Part shown: piece after piece, positions 25,501 to 34,158 of the stretch | Numbering within the stretch: position 1 is the stretch's first letter | Layout of the letters: each line of letters starts with the position of its first letter | Source of the DNA: Pseudofulvimonas gallinarii | GTDB lineage: Bacteria > Pseudomonadota > Gammaproteobacteria > Xanthomonadales > UBA2363 | Assembly (NCBI RefSeq): GCF_004343305.1 | Contig: NZ_SMAF01000005.1 | Coordinates: 62,001-126,000 of the forward strand | Length of the DNA: 64,000 nucleotides | Direction: 5' to 3' | Notes under the pieces: generated by a model | What the model saw: only the letters and a program-made list of their open reading frames with translations | Database searches by the model: none | Told to the model about the DNA's origin: nothing | Program-made: the position numbers and the translations under genes

Positions 25501-25989
25501 ATGCCCTGTCACGAACCGTCCGGTCGCCGCAGCCCTGCAGCGGCCGATGATCTGCTCACGGCCTATCTCGGAGCGGTGTACGAAGTACCCGGCGCCGCGG
25601 GCACGCTGCGCCTGGTTGCCGGTTCGCACCCGGATGTCGTCGCACCGCCCTGCGGCCGCGTGCACGCCGTCCTGACCGCCTGCAATCCCGGATCGGTCGC
25701 GCTCGACGACCACGAAAACGGCGCGCGGCAGGCGCGGCTGCACGCCGAACTCGATGCACGGGGCCTGCACTGGCGACCGGCCGTGAACCGCGCCCCCGGT
25801 GGTGGCTGGCTCGAACCCTCGTGCTGGATCACCGCCATCCCGTCGTCGCTGCTTGACGACCTGGCCGGAATGTTCGGGCAGAACGCCAGCGTCACGATCG
25901 CCGACGACGGCCTGTGCCGCCTGCGCATCCACCGCCTCCACTGGCTGCAGCCATCCGTCTGCGACAATCGACTGCAATGGCCGGATTGA
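25501..25989 (+). CDS. DUF3293-like protein
   Basis: The 162-residue cytoplasmic protein matches the pattern of DUF3293 proteins: an N-terminal LLTAYLGAVYEV, then VLTACNPGS with a following EN, ARQARLHAELDARGL, a central GGGWLEPSCW, and the closing FGQNASV. The function of this family is unknown. It begins 23 bp after rluB and its end overlaps the start of ccmA by 13 bp, so it links the scp-rlu transcript to ccmAB. Confidence 0.72.
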   Translation: MPCHEPSGRRSPAAADDLLTAYLGAVYEVPGAAGTLRLVAGSHPDVVAPPCGRVHAVLTACNPGSVALDDHENGARQARLHAELDARGLHWRPAVNRAPGGGWLEPSCWITAIPSSLLDDLAGMFGQNASVTIADDGLCRLRIHRLHWLQPSVCDNRLQWPD

Positions 25990-26618
25990 ACAGCGAACTC
26001 CCCCCCTTGCTGGTCACCCGCGGACTCGCGTTCGGTTACGACGAACACGGGATGTTCCGCGACCTCGACCTCTGCCTGCGCCCCGGAACCGGACTGGTCC
26101 TGTGCGGCAGCAACGGCAGTGGCAAGAGCACGCTGCTGCGCCTGCTGGCCGGCCTGCTCCTGCCCGACAGCGGAAGCATCGAGCGGGCCATCGAACACAC
26201 GACCGGTGAACCGGTCGCACTGGCCTGGCACGGACACCACCTCGGGCTGAAGACCGGCCTGAGCGTGATCGAAAACCTGCGCTGGAGCGGCGGAATGCAT
26301 GAACGCCGGCGCCGCATGACGCCGGCCAGCGCGCTGGAAACGGTCGGCCTGGACGGCTTTGAACACGTGCCGACGCGTGAACTGTCCGCCGGCCAGCGCA
26401 AGCGCGTGGCGCTGGCGCGCCTGCTGTTGTCGCCGGCACCGCTGTGGCTGCTCGACGAGCCCTACGCGAACCTCGATCCACGGGGCGCACAACTGGTCGA
26501 TCGCCTGATCGGCCACCACCTGCGCAACGGCGGCAGTGTCGTGCTCAGCGTCCACCGTCCGGACCAGGCCGCCTTCGAGGGTCCACGCCAGCTGCTCGAC
26601 CTGGATGCGCTGCCATGA
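25977..26618 (+). CDS. ccmA: Cytochrome c maturation ABC transporter ATPase CcmA
   Basis: CcmA is the ATPase that with CcmBCD frees haem-loaded CcmE for cytochrome c assembly. The 213-residue protein has Walker A GSNGSGKSTLLR, the signature LSAGQRKRVALAR and Walker B LWLLDEPYANLD, followed by the His switch in SVHRP. The ATG at 25977 sits inside the end of the DUF3293 gene. Its end overlaps ccmB. Unlike the other ccm genes it lies upstream of the candidate ANR promoter at 27291. Confidence 0.96.
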   Translation: MAGLNSELPPLLVTRGLAFGYDEHGMFRDLDLCLRPGTGLVLCGSNGSGKSTLLRLLAGLLLPDSGSIERAIEHTTGEPVALAWHGHHLGLKTGLSVIENLRWSGGMHERRRRMTPASALETVGLDGFEHVPTRELSAGQRKRVALARLLLSPAPLWLLDEPYANLDPRGAQLVDRLIGHHLRNGGSVVLSVHRPDQAAFEGPRQLLDLDALP

Positions 26619-27283
26619 TGCGTGCGTTCTTCGCCCTGCTCGGCCGCGACCTGAAGCTGGCCATGCGCCGCCGCTTCGATCTGCTGCAGCCCTTGTACTT
26701 CGCGCTGCTTGTGTGCCTGCTGACGACGCTGGCGATCGGCCCGGAACCGGCGCTGCTGGGACGACTGGCGGCGGCCGTGACCTGGATCGCCGTGCTGCTG
26801 GCGCTGCTGCTGGCGCTCGACGGCCTGTTCCGCCCTGATGCCGAAGACGGCAGCCTCGAACTCATGCTGACCGCACCCGCCCCGCTGCCGGTACTGGTTT
26901 TCGCCAAGGTGCTGGCGTTCTGGCTGGTGGTGATGCTGCCGCTGATCGTCTGCGCGCCGTTGTTCGCATCGATGCTGCACCTGCCGGGGACGCAGTGGCT
27001 GCCATTGCTGCTCACGCTGCTGCTGGCGACGCCCTGCCTGGCCTGGCTGGGCGCCATCTGTGCCGCACTGACCGTCCAGGCCCGCCGCGGCGGCGCGCTG
27101 CTGGCGCTGCTGCTGCTGCCCCTGACCGTGCCTGTGCTGATCGCGGCGATCGGCACCGTCGACGCGGCCTTGCAGGGCCTGCCGATGCGGTCGCCGCTGC
27201 TGCTGCTCGGCGCCGGCGCCATTGCCGCCTGCAGCATCGGCCCGTTCGCGTGCGCCGTGGCCCTTCGGCTGGGCCTGCGCTGA
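26615..27283 (+). CDS. ccmB: Haem exporter membrane protein CcmB
   Basis: CcmB is the membrane partner of CcmA. The 222-residue protein has six hydrophobic segments and the usual N-terminus FFALLGRDLKLAMRRR. The periplasmic/cytosolic loop motif DGSLELMLTAPAPLPVLV is diagnostic. The start ATGATG overlaps the ccmA stop, so initiation can be at 26615 or 26618. A 267-bp gap, which contains the candidate ANR promoter, separates it from ccmC. Confidence 0.95.
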   Translation: MMRAFFALLGRDLKLAMRRRFDLLQPLYFALLVCLLTTLAIGPEPALLGRLAAAVTWIAVLLALLLALDGLFRPDAEDGSLELMLTAPAPLPVLVFAKVLAFWLVVMLPLIVCAPLFASMLHLPGTQWLPLLLTLLLATPCLAWLGAICAALTVQARRGGALLALLLLPLTVPVLIAAIGTVDAALQGLPMRSPLLLLGAGAIAACSIGPFACAVALRLGLR

Positions 27284-27290
27284 CCGGGAT

Positions 27291-27332
27291 CTGACCTGGA
27301 TCAACCGGCGTGGCCCGCGCCTGTCCGACAAT
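27291..27332 (+). promoter_or_regulatory. Candidate ANR/FNR-dependent promoter of ccmC-ccmI
   Basis: CTGAC-CTGG-ATCAA (27291-27304) matches the FNR/ANR consensus TTGAT-N4-ATCAA at 8 of 10 bases. Exactly 22 bp later comes GACAAT (27327-27332), a -10 element, which puts the site at the class II position near -41.5. The same spacing and -10 are found before ompW and ccoN. A second possible -10 (TACACT, 27417-27422) lies closer to ccmC and could be a constitutive start. Confidence 0.6.
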
Positions 27333-27550
27333 GTGGCGGCCGCGATCCGTCCTGCCGTCTGCAGCATGGAGCCGGGCGTTCACCGTTCCGCCATCCGACC
27401 GGCAGGTGCAAACCGTTACACTAGCCCCCGACTTTCATCGACTTGCGGGCGCAACATCGTCCTGCGATCGATGCCGCCAGCCGGCAGGGGCGCCGTCACG
27501 GCCTGCCGCCCGCCCTGTTCCGCGGATTCCTGACAAGCCGCCCTGCACCG

Positions 27551-28303
27551 ATGAAACTGCCGCTCTGGTTCCACCGCCTCGGATCGCCCCCGACGTTCTA
27601 CCGCTTCGCCGGCCGCCTGATGCCATGGCTGTACGTGCTTGCCGCTGGCCTGACCTTGTGGGGCCTCTACGGCGGGCTGGTGCTGGCGCCGCCGGACTAC
27701 CAGCAGAGTGACGCCTTCCGGATCATCTACGTGCACGTCCCGGCCGCCTGGATGTCGATGGCCGGCTACGGGCTGATGGCCGTCTGCGCGTTCATCGCGC
27801 TGGTCTGGCGCATGAAACTGGCTGAAACCATGGTGCTGACCGCTGCGCCGATCGGGGCGGCCTTCACGCTGATGACGCTGGTCACCGGCTCGATCTGGGG
27901 CCGCCCCATGTGGGGCACCTGGTGGGACTGGGATCCGCGCCTGACCTCCGAACTGGTGCTGTTCTTCCTGTACCTGGGCGTGATCGCGCTGGCGCAGGCG
28001 TTCGAGGACCGCCGCGCCGGCGCGCGCGCGGCCTGCTTCCTGGCACTGGTCGGCATCGTCAACGTGCCCATCGTCCATTTCGCCGTGAAGTGGTGGAACT
28101 CGCTGCACCAGGGTTCCACCATCCGCGTCTTCAGCGAGTCGACCATCCACTCGTCGATGAAATGGCCGCTGCTGGTGCTGGCCATCGCCGCCTACCTCTA
28201 TTTCATCGCCAGCTGGATGGCGCGCACGCGCGTCGCGCTGCTGGAACAGCATGCCGGCACCGATTGGGTGCAGGCGCTCACGCAGGGAGATCGTCATGGC
28301 TGA
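27551..28303 (+). CDS. ccmC: Haem handling protein CcmC
   Basis: CcmC loads haem onto CcmE. The 250-residue protein has six membrane helices and the haem-handling tryptophan motif WGRPMWGTWWDWDPRLTSEL. Flanking histidines occur in IIYVHVPAAW and in STIHSSMKW. The ATG at 27551 starts MKLPLWFHRLGSP, as in homologues. ccmD overlaps its end by eight bases. Confidence 0.97.
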   Translation: MKLPLWFHRLGSPPTFYRFAGRLMPWLYVLAAGLTLWGLYGGLVLAPPDYQQSDAFRIIYVHVPAAWMSMAGYGLMAVCAFIALVWRMKLAETMVLTAAPIGAAFTLMTLVTGSIWGRPMWGTWWDWDPRLTSELVLFFLYLGVIALAQAFEDRRAGARAACFLALVGIVNVPIVHFAVKWWNSLHQGSTIRVFSESTIHSSMKWPLLVLAIAAYLYFIASWMARTRVALLEQHAGTDWVQALTQGDRHG

Positions 28304-28466
28304 GTGGTTTGCCATGGGCGGCTATGGCGGCTACGTCTGGGGCGCCTACCTGGCCAGCTTCATCGTCCTTGCCTGGGACATCGTCGCGCCCTGGCGCAAG
28401 CGCCGGGAGCTGCGCCGGCGCCGGCCGGCGCGCCCCTCCCGCCGCAGTGAACACACACCGACATGA
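28296..28466 (+). CDS. ccmD: Haem exporter subunit CcmD
   Basis: A 56-residue single-span membrane protein between ccmC and ccmE. It has the expected pattern of CcmD: an aromatic/glycine start (MGGYGGYVWGAY), one helix (LASFIVLAWDIV) and a strongly basic cytoplasmic tail. CcmD is needed to release haem-CcmE from CcmABC. The position and overlap on both sides support the call despite weak family conservation. Confidence 0.9.
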   Translation: MAEWFAMGGYGGYVWGAYLASFIVLAWDIVAPWRKRRELRRRRPARPSRRSEHTPT

Positions 28467-28948
28467 CACCGAAGCAGAAACGCCGCCTCATCGCCACGTC
28501 GCTGATCCTGGCCGGCGTCGCCGTCGCCGTCGCGCTGGCGCTGACGGCGCTGAGCGGCAACCTCAACTACCTGTACAGCCCGAGCACGATGATCGACGAG
28601 GGCCTGCAGCCCGGCCATCGTTTCCGCCTCGGTGGCGTGGTGCTGGAGAACAGCATCCGCCGCGTCGAAGGCTTGGACGTGCGCTTCACCGTGACCGACC
28701 GCGTGCATGATCGCGAAGTCGCCTACCGGGGCATCCTTCCCGACCTGTTCCGCGAGGGCCAGAGCGTCATCGCCCACGGCGAGCTGGGCGCCGACGGCGT
28801 CTTCGTCGCCAACAAGATCCTCGCCAAGCACGACGAAACCTACATGCCGCCGGAAGTGATGGAAGCGATGCGCAAGGCGCAGGAAAACCTGGACGGCGGC
28901 AGCGCCGAAGGCAGTGGCACCACGGGCTCCGAGGACAGCGGATCATGA
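28463..28948 (+). CDS. ccmE: Periplasmic haem chaperone CcmE
   Basis: CcmE binds haem covalently and hands it to CcmF. The 161-residue protein has an N-terminal membrane anchor (about 8-30) and an OB-fold. LAKHDETYMPPEV contains H123 for covalent haem attachment and Y127 for axial ligation, equivalent to H130 and Y134 of E. coli. The C-terminal tail is Gly/Ser-rich. It overlaps ccmD and ccmF by four bases each. Confidence 0.97.
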   Translation: MTPKQKRRLIATSLILAGVAVAVALALTALSGNLNYLYSPSTMIDEGLQPGHRFRLGGVVLENSIRRVEGLDVRFTVTDRVHDREVAYRGILPDLFREGQSVIAHGELGADGVFVANKILAKHDETYMPPEVMEAMRKAQENLDGGSAEGSGTTGSEDSGS

Positions 28949-30879
28949 TCCCCGAGCTTGGCCAGTTCGCCCTGGTGCTGGCGTTGCTGCTGGCGGCGGC
29001 GCAGGCGATTCCGCTGCTCGGCACGCTGCTGCGCCGGCCCGCCTGGCACGCGCTGGCGCGTCCGGCCGCGCTGGGCCAGTTCGTGTTCGTGCTGCTCGCT
29101 TTCCTGGTGCTCGCCTACGCGTTCGTCGTCCAGGATTTCTCGGTCGCCTACGTCGCCCACAATTCCAACCTCGACCTGCCGTGGTACTACCGCATCACCG
29201 CGGTATGGGGCGCTCACGAGGGTTCGCTGCTGCTCTGGGTGCTGGTGCTGTCGATCTGGTCGGTGGCGGTGGCCGCGCTGACGCGTCACCTGCCGGAGCG
29301 CTACACCAGCCATGTACTGGCGATCCTCGGCGTGATCAGCATCGGCTTCATCGCCTTCACCCTGTTCACGTCGAACCCGCTGGCGCGCATGCTGCCCGCG
29401 CCTCCGGACGGCGGCGACCTGAATCCGCTGCTGCAGGATTTCGGACTGATCGTGCATCCGCCGATGCTCTACACCGGCTACGTCGGCTTCGCCGTGGCAT
29501 TCGCCTTCGCGGTGGCCGCGCTGCTTGAACCCCGCATGGACCGGCAATGGGTGCGCTGGGCGCGACCCTGGACCAATGTTGCCTGGGCCTTCCTGACGCT
29601 GGGCATCGCACTGGGATCGTGGTGGGCCTACTACGAACTCGGCTGGGGCGGCTGGTGGTTCTGGGACCCGGTGGAAAACGCCTCCTTCATGCCGTGGCTG
29701 GTCGGCACCGCGCTCATCCATTCGCAGGCCGTGACCGACAAGCGCGGAAGCTTCATGGCCTGGACGCTGCTGCTGTCGATGGCGGCGTTCTCGCTGAGCC
29801 TCCTCGGCGCCTTCCTGGTGCGCTCGGGCATCATCACCAGCGTGCATGCCTTCGCCAGCGACCCCGAACGCGGCCTCTACGTGCTGGTGTTCCTCGGCAT
29901 CGCCGTCGGCGGCTCGCTGCTGCTGTACGCGCTGCGCGCACCGCGCATGGTCCAGGGCGAACCCTTTGCCGCGGCATCGCGCGAGACGCTGCTGCTGGTC
30001 AACAACGTGTTCCTCAGCGTCGCCTGCGCAATGGTGCTGATCGGTACGCTGGCGCCGCTGGTGCTGGAAATCTTCGGCCACAGCATTTCCGTCGGCCCGC
30101 CCTACTACGGCCTGATGTTCGTGCTGCTCACCGCACCGCTGGTGGCGCTGATCCCCTTCGGACCGCTGACGCGCTGGCGCGCCGAGCCCGTGTCCGGGCC
30201 GGTGAAGGCACTGATGCCCGCGGCGGCGGCAGCGATCGTACTGGCGCTGGTCGTCCTGCTGCTCGCCGGTGCGCCGCTGCGTTCGGCGGTCGGCGTCCTC
30301 GGCGGTGCCTGGGTGGTTGCTGGCACGCTGGTGTTCCTGTGGCGCCGGCACCGCGAAGGCAAGCTGTTCACGCGCGAAATGACCGGCATGGCAATGGCAC
30401 ACATCGGCATCGGCATCTTCGTGGTCGGCGTGCTGGTGACCGAATCCACCAGCATCGAACGCGACGTGGCGATGTCGCCGGGTGAAACGGTCGAGGTCGC
30501 CGGTTACAGCTTCCGCTTCGACGGCAGCCAGCATCGTGACGGCCCGAATTTCGCCGCCGAGCGTGGCACCGTCGTCGTCTCGCGCGGCAGCACCGTCGTC
30601 GCCGAGCTGCATCCGGAAAAGCGTCGTTACCGCCGAGGCGAAACCATGACCGAAGCCGCGATCGATCCCGGCTTCACCCGCGACGTCTACGTCGCCATGG
30701 GCGAACCGATCGACGACGCCGGCAGCTGGGCGCTGCGCATCTACCACAAGCCTTTCATCCGCTGGATCTGGCTGGGTGCGCTGCTGATGATGCTCGGTGG
30801 CTTCTGGGCCGCGGCCGACCGCCGCTATGCCATGAAGCGCCGTGACGCCGCCAATGCCGCCAACAGGGTGCCGGCATGA
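28945..30879 (+). CDS. ccmF: Cytochrome c haem lyase subunit CcmF
   Basis: CcmF takes haem from CcmE and, with CcmH, attaches it to apocytochrome c. The 644-residue protein has about 15 membrane helices. WGGWWFWDPVENASFMPWL is the haem-binding tryptophan signature. Conserved histidines occur near VHPPMLYTGYVG and IHSQAV. The large periplasmic domain before the last helix (about 500-600) is present. It is coupled to ccmE and ccmG by ATGA overlaps. Confidence 0.97.
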   Translation: MIPELGQFALVLALLLAAAQAIPLLGTLLRRPAWHALARPAALGQFVFVLLAFLVLAYAFVVQDFSVAYVAHNSNLDLPWYYRITAVWGAHEGSLLLWVLVLSIWSVAVAALTRHLPERYTSHVLAILGVISIGFIAFTLFTSNPLARMLPAPPDGGDLNPLLQDFGLIVHPPMLYTGYVGFAVAFAFAVAALLEPRMDRQWVRWARPWTNVAWAFLTLGIALGSWWAYYELGWGGWWFWDPVENASFMPWLVGTALIHSQAVTDKRGSFMAWTLLLSMAAFSLSLLGAFLVRSGIITSVHAFASDPERGLYVLVFLGIAVGGSLLLYALRAPRMVQGEPFAAASRETLLLVNNVFLSVACAMVLIGTLAPLVLEIFGHSISVGPPYYGLMFVLLTAPLVALIPFGPLTRWRAEPVSGPVKALMPAAAAAIVLALVVLLLAGAPLRSAVGVLGGAWVVAGTLVFLWRRHREGKLFTREMTGMAMAHIGIGIFVVGVLVTESTSIERDVAMSPGETVEVAGYSFRFDGSQHRDGPNFAAERGTVVVSRGSTVVAELHPEKRRYRRGETMTEAAIDPGFTRDVYVAMGEPIDDAGSWALRIYHKPFIRWIWLGALLMMLGGFWAAADRRYAMKRRDAANAANRVPA

Positions 30880-31424
30880 TCTGGCGCCTGGCTCCCCTGA
30901 TCGGATTCGTCCTGCTGGCGGTCGTATTGGCGTTCGGCATCCGGCTCAGCCGCGACCGTGTTCCGGGTGAACTGCCCTCGGTGCTGATCGGCAAGCCCGC
31001 GCCCGAATTCACGCTTGACGGACTGCGCGATGGCGAAGGACCGGTCAGCAGCACGCAGTTCCTCGGCAAGCCCTGGCTGCTCAATGTCTGGGCCAGCTGG
31101 TGCGCCGGCTGCCGCGTCGAGCATCCGGTGATCGAAGCGCTGGCCCGCAGGGGCGATATCACCGTGGTCGGCCTGAACTGGAAGGACGAACGCGGCGATG
31201 CGCTGCGCTGGCTGGCGCAGTTCGGTGACCCCTACCGGGCCATTGCCACCGATCCGGACAACCGGGTCGCGCTGCATTACGGCGTCTACGGCGCGCCGGA
31301 AACGTTCGTCATCGACGCCCGTGGCGTCATTCGCCACAAGTTCGTCGGGCCGGTGACCGAGCGCCACGTCCAGACCATCCTGTTGCCACTGCTGGCGACG
31401 CTGCGCGAGGAGGCCGGTTCATGA
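30876..31424 (+). CDS. ccmG: Thiol:disulfide oxidoreductase CcmG (DsbE)
   Basis: CcmG keeps the CxxCH cysteines of apocytochrome c reduced. The 182-residue protein has an N-terminal anchor helix (about 5-25) and a thioredoxin fold with active site WCAGC (C76 and C79). The spacer Ala-Gly differs from the Pro-Thr commonly seen in CcmG. The cis-proline region is GVYGAPETFVID. The gene lies between ccmF and ccmH with four-base overlaps on both sides. Confidence 0.95.
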   Translation: MIWRLAPLIGFVLLAVVLAFGIRLSRDRVPGELPSVLIGKPAPEFTLDGLRDGEGPVSSTQFLGKPWLLNVWASWCAGCRVEHPVIEALARRGDITVVGLNWKDERGDALRWLAQFGDPYRAIATDPDNRVALHYGVYGAPETFVIDARGVIRHKFVGPVTERHVQTILLPLLATLREEAGS

Positions 31425-31906
31425 AGCATCTGCCTGGCGCGCGTCCGGGTGGCGCGCGGTCGCATATCCCGCGGATGGCGCTGATGTTCATCGTTGCCCT
31501 GTTCAGCACCCTCGCCAGCGCCGCGATCGAACCGCTGCAGTTCGCCGACGATGGCGAGCGACGTCGCTTCAATGCGCTGGCCGCCGAACTGCGATGCCTG
31601 GTGTGCCAGAACCAGAGTCTCGCCGACTCGGACGCGCCACTGGCGAAGGACCTGCGGCGCGAACTGCACGAGCTGATGCGCAGCGGCCGCAGCGACGAGG
31701 AGATCAAGACCTACCTGACCGACCGCTACGGCGAGTTCGTGCTCTACCGTCCGCCCTTCGATGGGCGGACCTGGTGGCTCTGGATCGCACCCGGCGTACT
31801 GGTCGTCATCGCCCTCGCCGCCGTCGCCCTGATCGTCCGCCAGCGCCGGCGGCTGGCTGGCACCGACACCCGCGCTCTCGAACCCAAGGACGACGAGGAA
31901 TGGTGA
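31421..31906 (+). CDS. ccmH: Cytochrome c maturation protein CcmH
   Basis: CcmH binds apocytochrome c through a redox-active pair in LRCLVCQNQS, present here, ahead of a short three-helix bundle with LRRELHELMRSGRSDEEI. It has a signal/anchor near residues 19-35 and a single C-terminal membrane helix (about 118-140). The 161 residues match the short CcmH type, with the TPR part encoded separately as CcmI. The first 18 residues are basic and may be preceded by an internal start at M19. Confidence 0.95.
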   Translation: MKHLPGARPGGARSHIPRMALMFIVALFSTLASAAIEPLQFADDGERRRFNALAAELRCLVCQNQSLADSDAPLAKDLRRELHELMRSGRSDEEIKTYLTDRYGEFVLYRPPFDGRTWWLWIAPGVLVVIALAAVALIVRQRRRLAGTDTRALEPKDDEEW

Positions 31907-33162
31907 TTTTCGTCTTCTGGATCACGGCCATGCTGCTGTGCCTGGCCGCGCTGGCGTTGCTGCTGCCGCCGCTGCTTCGCCTTGGCGCCGCCGGGCGCCG
32001 GCATCGCGAGATCGAACGCCAGCTCTCTGACCTGAAGACGCGGCACGAGGCCGGCCTGGTCGACGCCGCGTCCTACACGCAGCAGCGCGACGTCCTGAGC
32101 CAGCGCCTCATCGAAGCCATCGAAACGCGCGGCCCGGCCCCGGCCAGCGGACTGGCCTTGACCCTGGCGCTGGCCTTGCCGGCCGCGGCGCTGGCGCTGT
32201 ATTTCACCGTCGGCCAGCCGCGCGCGTTGGATCCCGGCGCGGTTGCACGCGCTGCAGCAATGCCCGAGGGCATGCCGCGCGACCTCGACCAGGCCATCGC
32301 CGCGCTGGAACAACGCCTGCGCCAGAAGCCCGACGACATCGACGGCTGGCTGCTGCTGGCGCGCACCTACCGTTCGCTGGAGCGCTTCGACGACATGCTG
32401 CGCGCGACCTCCAGTGCCTACACGCTGTCGCCACAGACCCCGGACATCATGGCCGAGCACGCCGAGGCACTGACCCTGGCGGGCCCGAGCCGCCGTTTCG
32501 GACCGGAAGCGCGCCAGCTGCTCGAAACGGCGCTCGCCGCCGATCCGCAGCACCAGAAATCACTGTGGCTGCTCGGCGTCGCCGAACTGCAGGCGCAACG
32601 CGCGCCCGAAGCGGTCGCGTATTGGCGGCGCCTGCGCGCACTCATCCCTGACGAGGACCCGGTTGCCCTCAGCATCGACCAGCAGATCGCCAATGCGCTG
32701 GCCATGAATGCCGGCAACGGTCCGATGGCGGGTGCCTCGAGTCCCGTTCTACCAGCATCTCCATCCAACTCCGCTCCCGCTTCCGTTGATCCGGCGGCAC
32801 CGGACGAGGCTGCGGCCGGCCCACGCCTGGCGGTCACCGTCGAGCTTGACCCATCGCTGGCCGACGACGTGAAAGCGTCCGATACCTTGTTCGTGTTCGT
32901 CCGTGCGCCCACCGGTGGGCCGCCACTGGCCATCAGGCGCATCCCCGAACCGCTGTTCCCGCTTCGACTCACGCTGGGCACGGCCGACAGCATGATCGAC
33001 GGCCTCCACATGCAGGAAGGTGCCGAAGTCGCCCTCACCGCGCGCATCTCGCGCGCCGGCCAGGCCCAGGCGCAATCCGGCGACCTCGAATCCGAAGTCC
33101 GCATCCTGACGCTGGCCGGCGAGAACAGCGCGTCAATCCAGATAAACCGCCGCGTCGAATGA
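31900..33162 (+). CDS. ccmI: Cytochrome c maturation TPR protein CcmI
   Basis: CcmI captures the C-terminus of apocytochrome c for the CcmF-CcmH lyase. The 420-residue protein starts with two membrane helices (about 2-25 and 85-105) around a cytoplasmic coiled segment, then TPR repeats (about 125-265, for example GWLLLARTYRSLERFDDML). A Pro/Ala/Ser linker leads to a C-terminal beta domain (about 305-420) typical of the longer CcmI type. ATGGTG at 31900 overlaps the ccmH stop. It ends the ccm operon. Confidence 0.93.
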   Translation: MVIFVFWITAMLLCLAALALLLPPLLRLGAAGRRHREIERQLSDLKTRHEAGLVDAASYTQQRDVLSQRLIEAIETRGPAPASGLALTLALALPAAALALYFTVGQPRALDPGAVARAAAMPEGMPRDLDQAIAALEQRLRQKPDDIDGWLLLARTYRSLERFDDMLRATSSAYTLSPQTPDIMAEHAEALTLAGPSRRFGPEARQLLETALAADPQHQKSLWLLGVAELQAQRAPEAVAYWRRLRALIPDEDPVALSIDQQIANALAMNAGNGPMAGASSPVLPASPSNSAPASVDPAAPDEAAAGPRLAVTVELDPSLADDVKASDTLFVFVRAPTGGPPLAIRRIPEPLFPLRLTLGTADSMIDGLHMQEGAEVALTARISRAGQAQAQSGDLESEVRILTLAGENSASIQINRRVE

Positions 33163-33176
33163 CCGCGGCGGTGCCT

Positions 33177-33214
33177 GGCATGGCGTTGCCAGCCGACTGC
33201 TGGGACGCCATGCC
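33177..33214 (+). terminator. Inverted repeat ending the ccm operon
   Basis: GGCATGGCGT (33177-33186) and ACGCCATGCC (33205-33214) are perfect 10-bp arms with an 18-base loop, 15 nt after ccmI. No T-run follows, so it is a likely but not canonical terminator. Beyond it, up to 33459, no gene is visible. Confidence 0.5.
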
Positions 33215-33459
33215 CGCTTGAGCATGGACTTGCGCGCGCCGGAAGAATCCGGGAGCGCTATCCCGCATACCCCAACCGGCTCGATATCGCTGGATCGAAC
33301 CACTCGGGGCGGATCGACTACGCATGTCCTGTACAGGGGAAACACATGCACGGTTGCGACCAGGATCTTTCTAACCCCGCTTTCTCACCACGATGGCGGA
33401 AGCGATGCGGCCTGGCTCACCCGGCAGTCCAGCGCTCCGTCGTGTGGAGTCCCACGTCA

Positions 33460-34158
33460 TCAGCCCTGAACACACGTTTCGGACAACCTTTCCCAAGGCC
33501 CTTCGAGTTTGATTGACCTTATTACCGCGTCCCTGACTGCCTTGGCTCGACTCTCCCACCGAAGGACGTCTTGTACAGAGTATCTTTCGTCGACAGCGAG
33601 GATAGAGACATGAACAATCAGATATGCCTTTTCCGACACGGGAACCGCAAAACCATCCCGACGCCAGGTCGTTTCACGGTGGTACCTTAGCGCGCCTGAC
33701 CCACCAAATTGGGGGTCGGGGGCTATAACCATGGAAACAACTTGATTCGGATCCCCGCCCTTTGATGTGTGGTATCTACGATCCCCATCAAATTGAACTT
33801 CCAGGTAGCGCTGGAGGCCATCGATACAATCCAGTCGCGCCTCGTACTTGGGCCTGCGCACGTCGATTATGACCTGCATACTACCAATCGGCCCGCGCCA
33901 GAATTTTCCCGGCCAACCCCATAGATCCACAAAAATTATTTTTGTACCATGTATCGCCGCCACGTCGACGACGTTTTTTATCGGCATTCTCGGAACACGC
34001 TTGCTTAAACCGGTCCTCGGAACGATCAACTAGACGGTGCGCCCACCCATGTCGAATGTCAGTTCCGTCAGATATTCAGATGTCGGGGCAGATCGGGCTG
34101 CACCGTTTTCGGAAAAAACACACAAAAACGCCAAAGACATCCAAAGAACCACTCGCAT
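33460..34158 (-). pseudogene. Unknown exported protein gene interrupted by an in-frame amber codon
   Basis: Reading leftward from the ATG at 34158, a signal-peptide-like start (MRVVLWMSLAFLCVF) leads into YLTELTFDMGGRTV and then a TAG at 34030-34032. The same frame continues without a gap into LIVPRTGLSKRVP and a protein-like stretch of 190 residues to a TGA at 33460. Together they give about 231 sense codons with one stop. The base composition is visibly more AT-rich than the flanking genes, which suggests transfer. I do not recognise the family. The downstream half could be made alone from an internal TTG or ATG, but the simplest reading is a nonsense-inactivated gene; a sequencing error or amber readthrough is also possible. 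Confidence 0.6.

Noticed and set aside
33371-33559. Short minus-strand frame after ccmI as a transposase remnant
   Set aside because: No transposase motif or terminal repeats, and it overlaps the better-supported interrupted gene.
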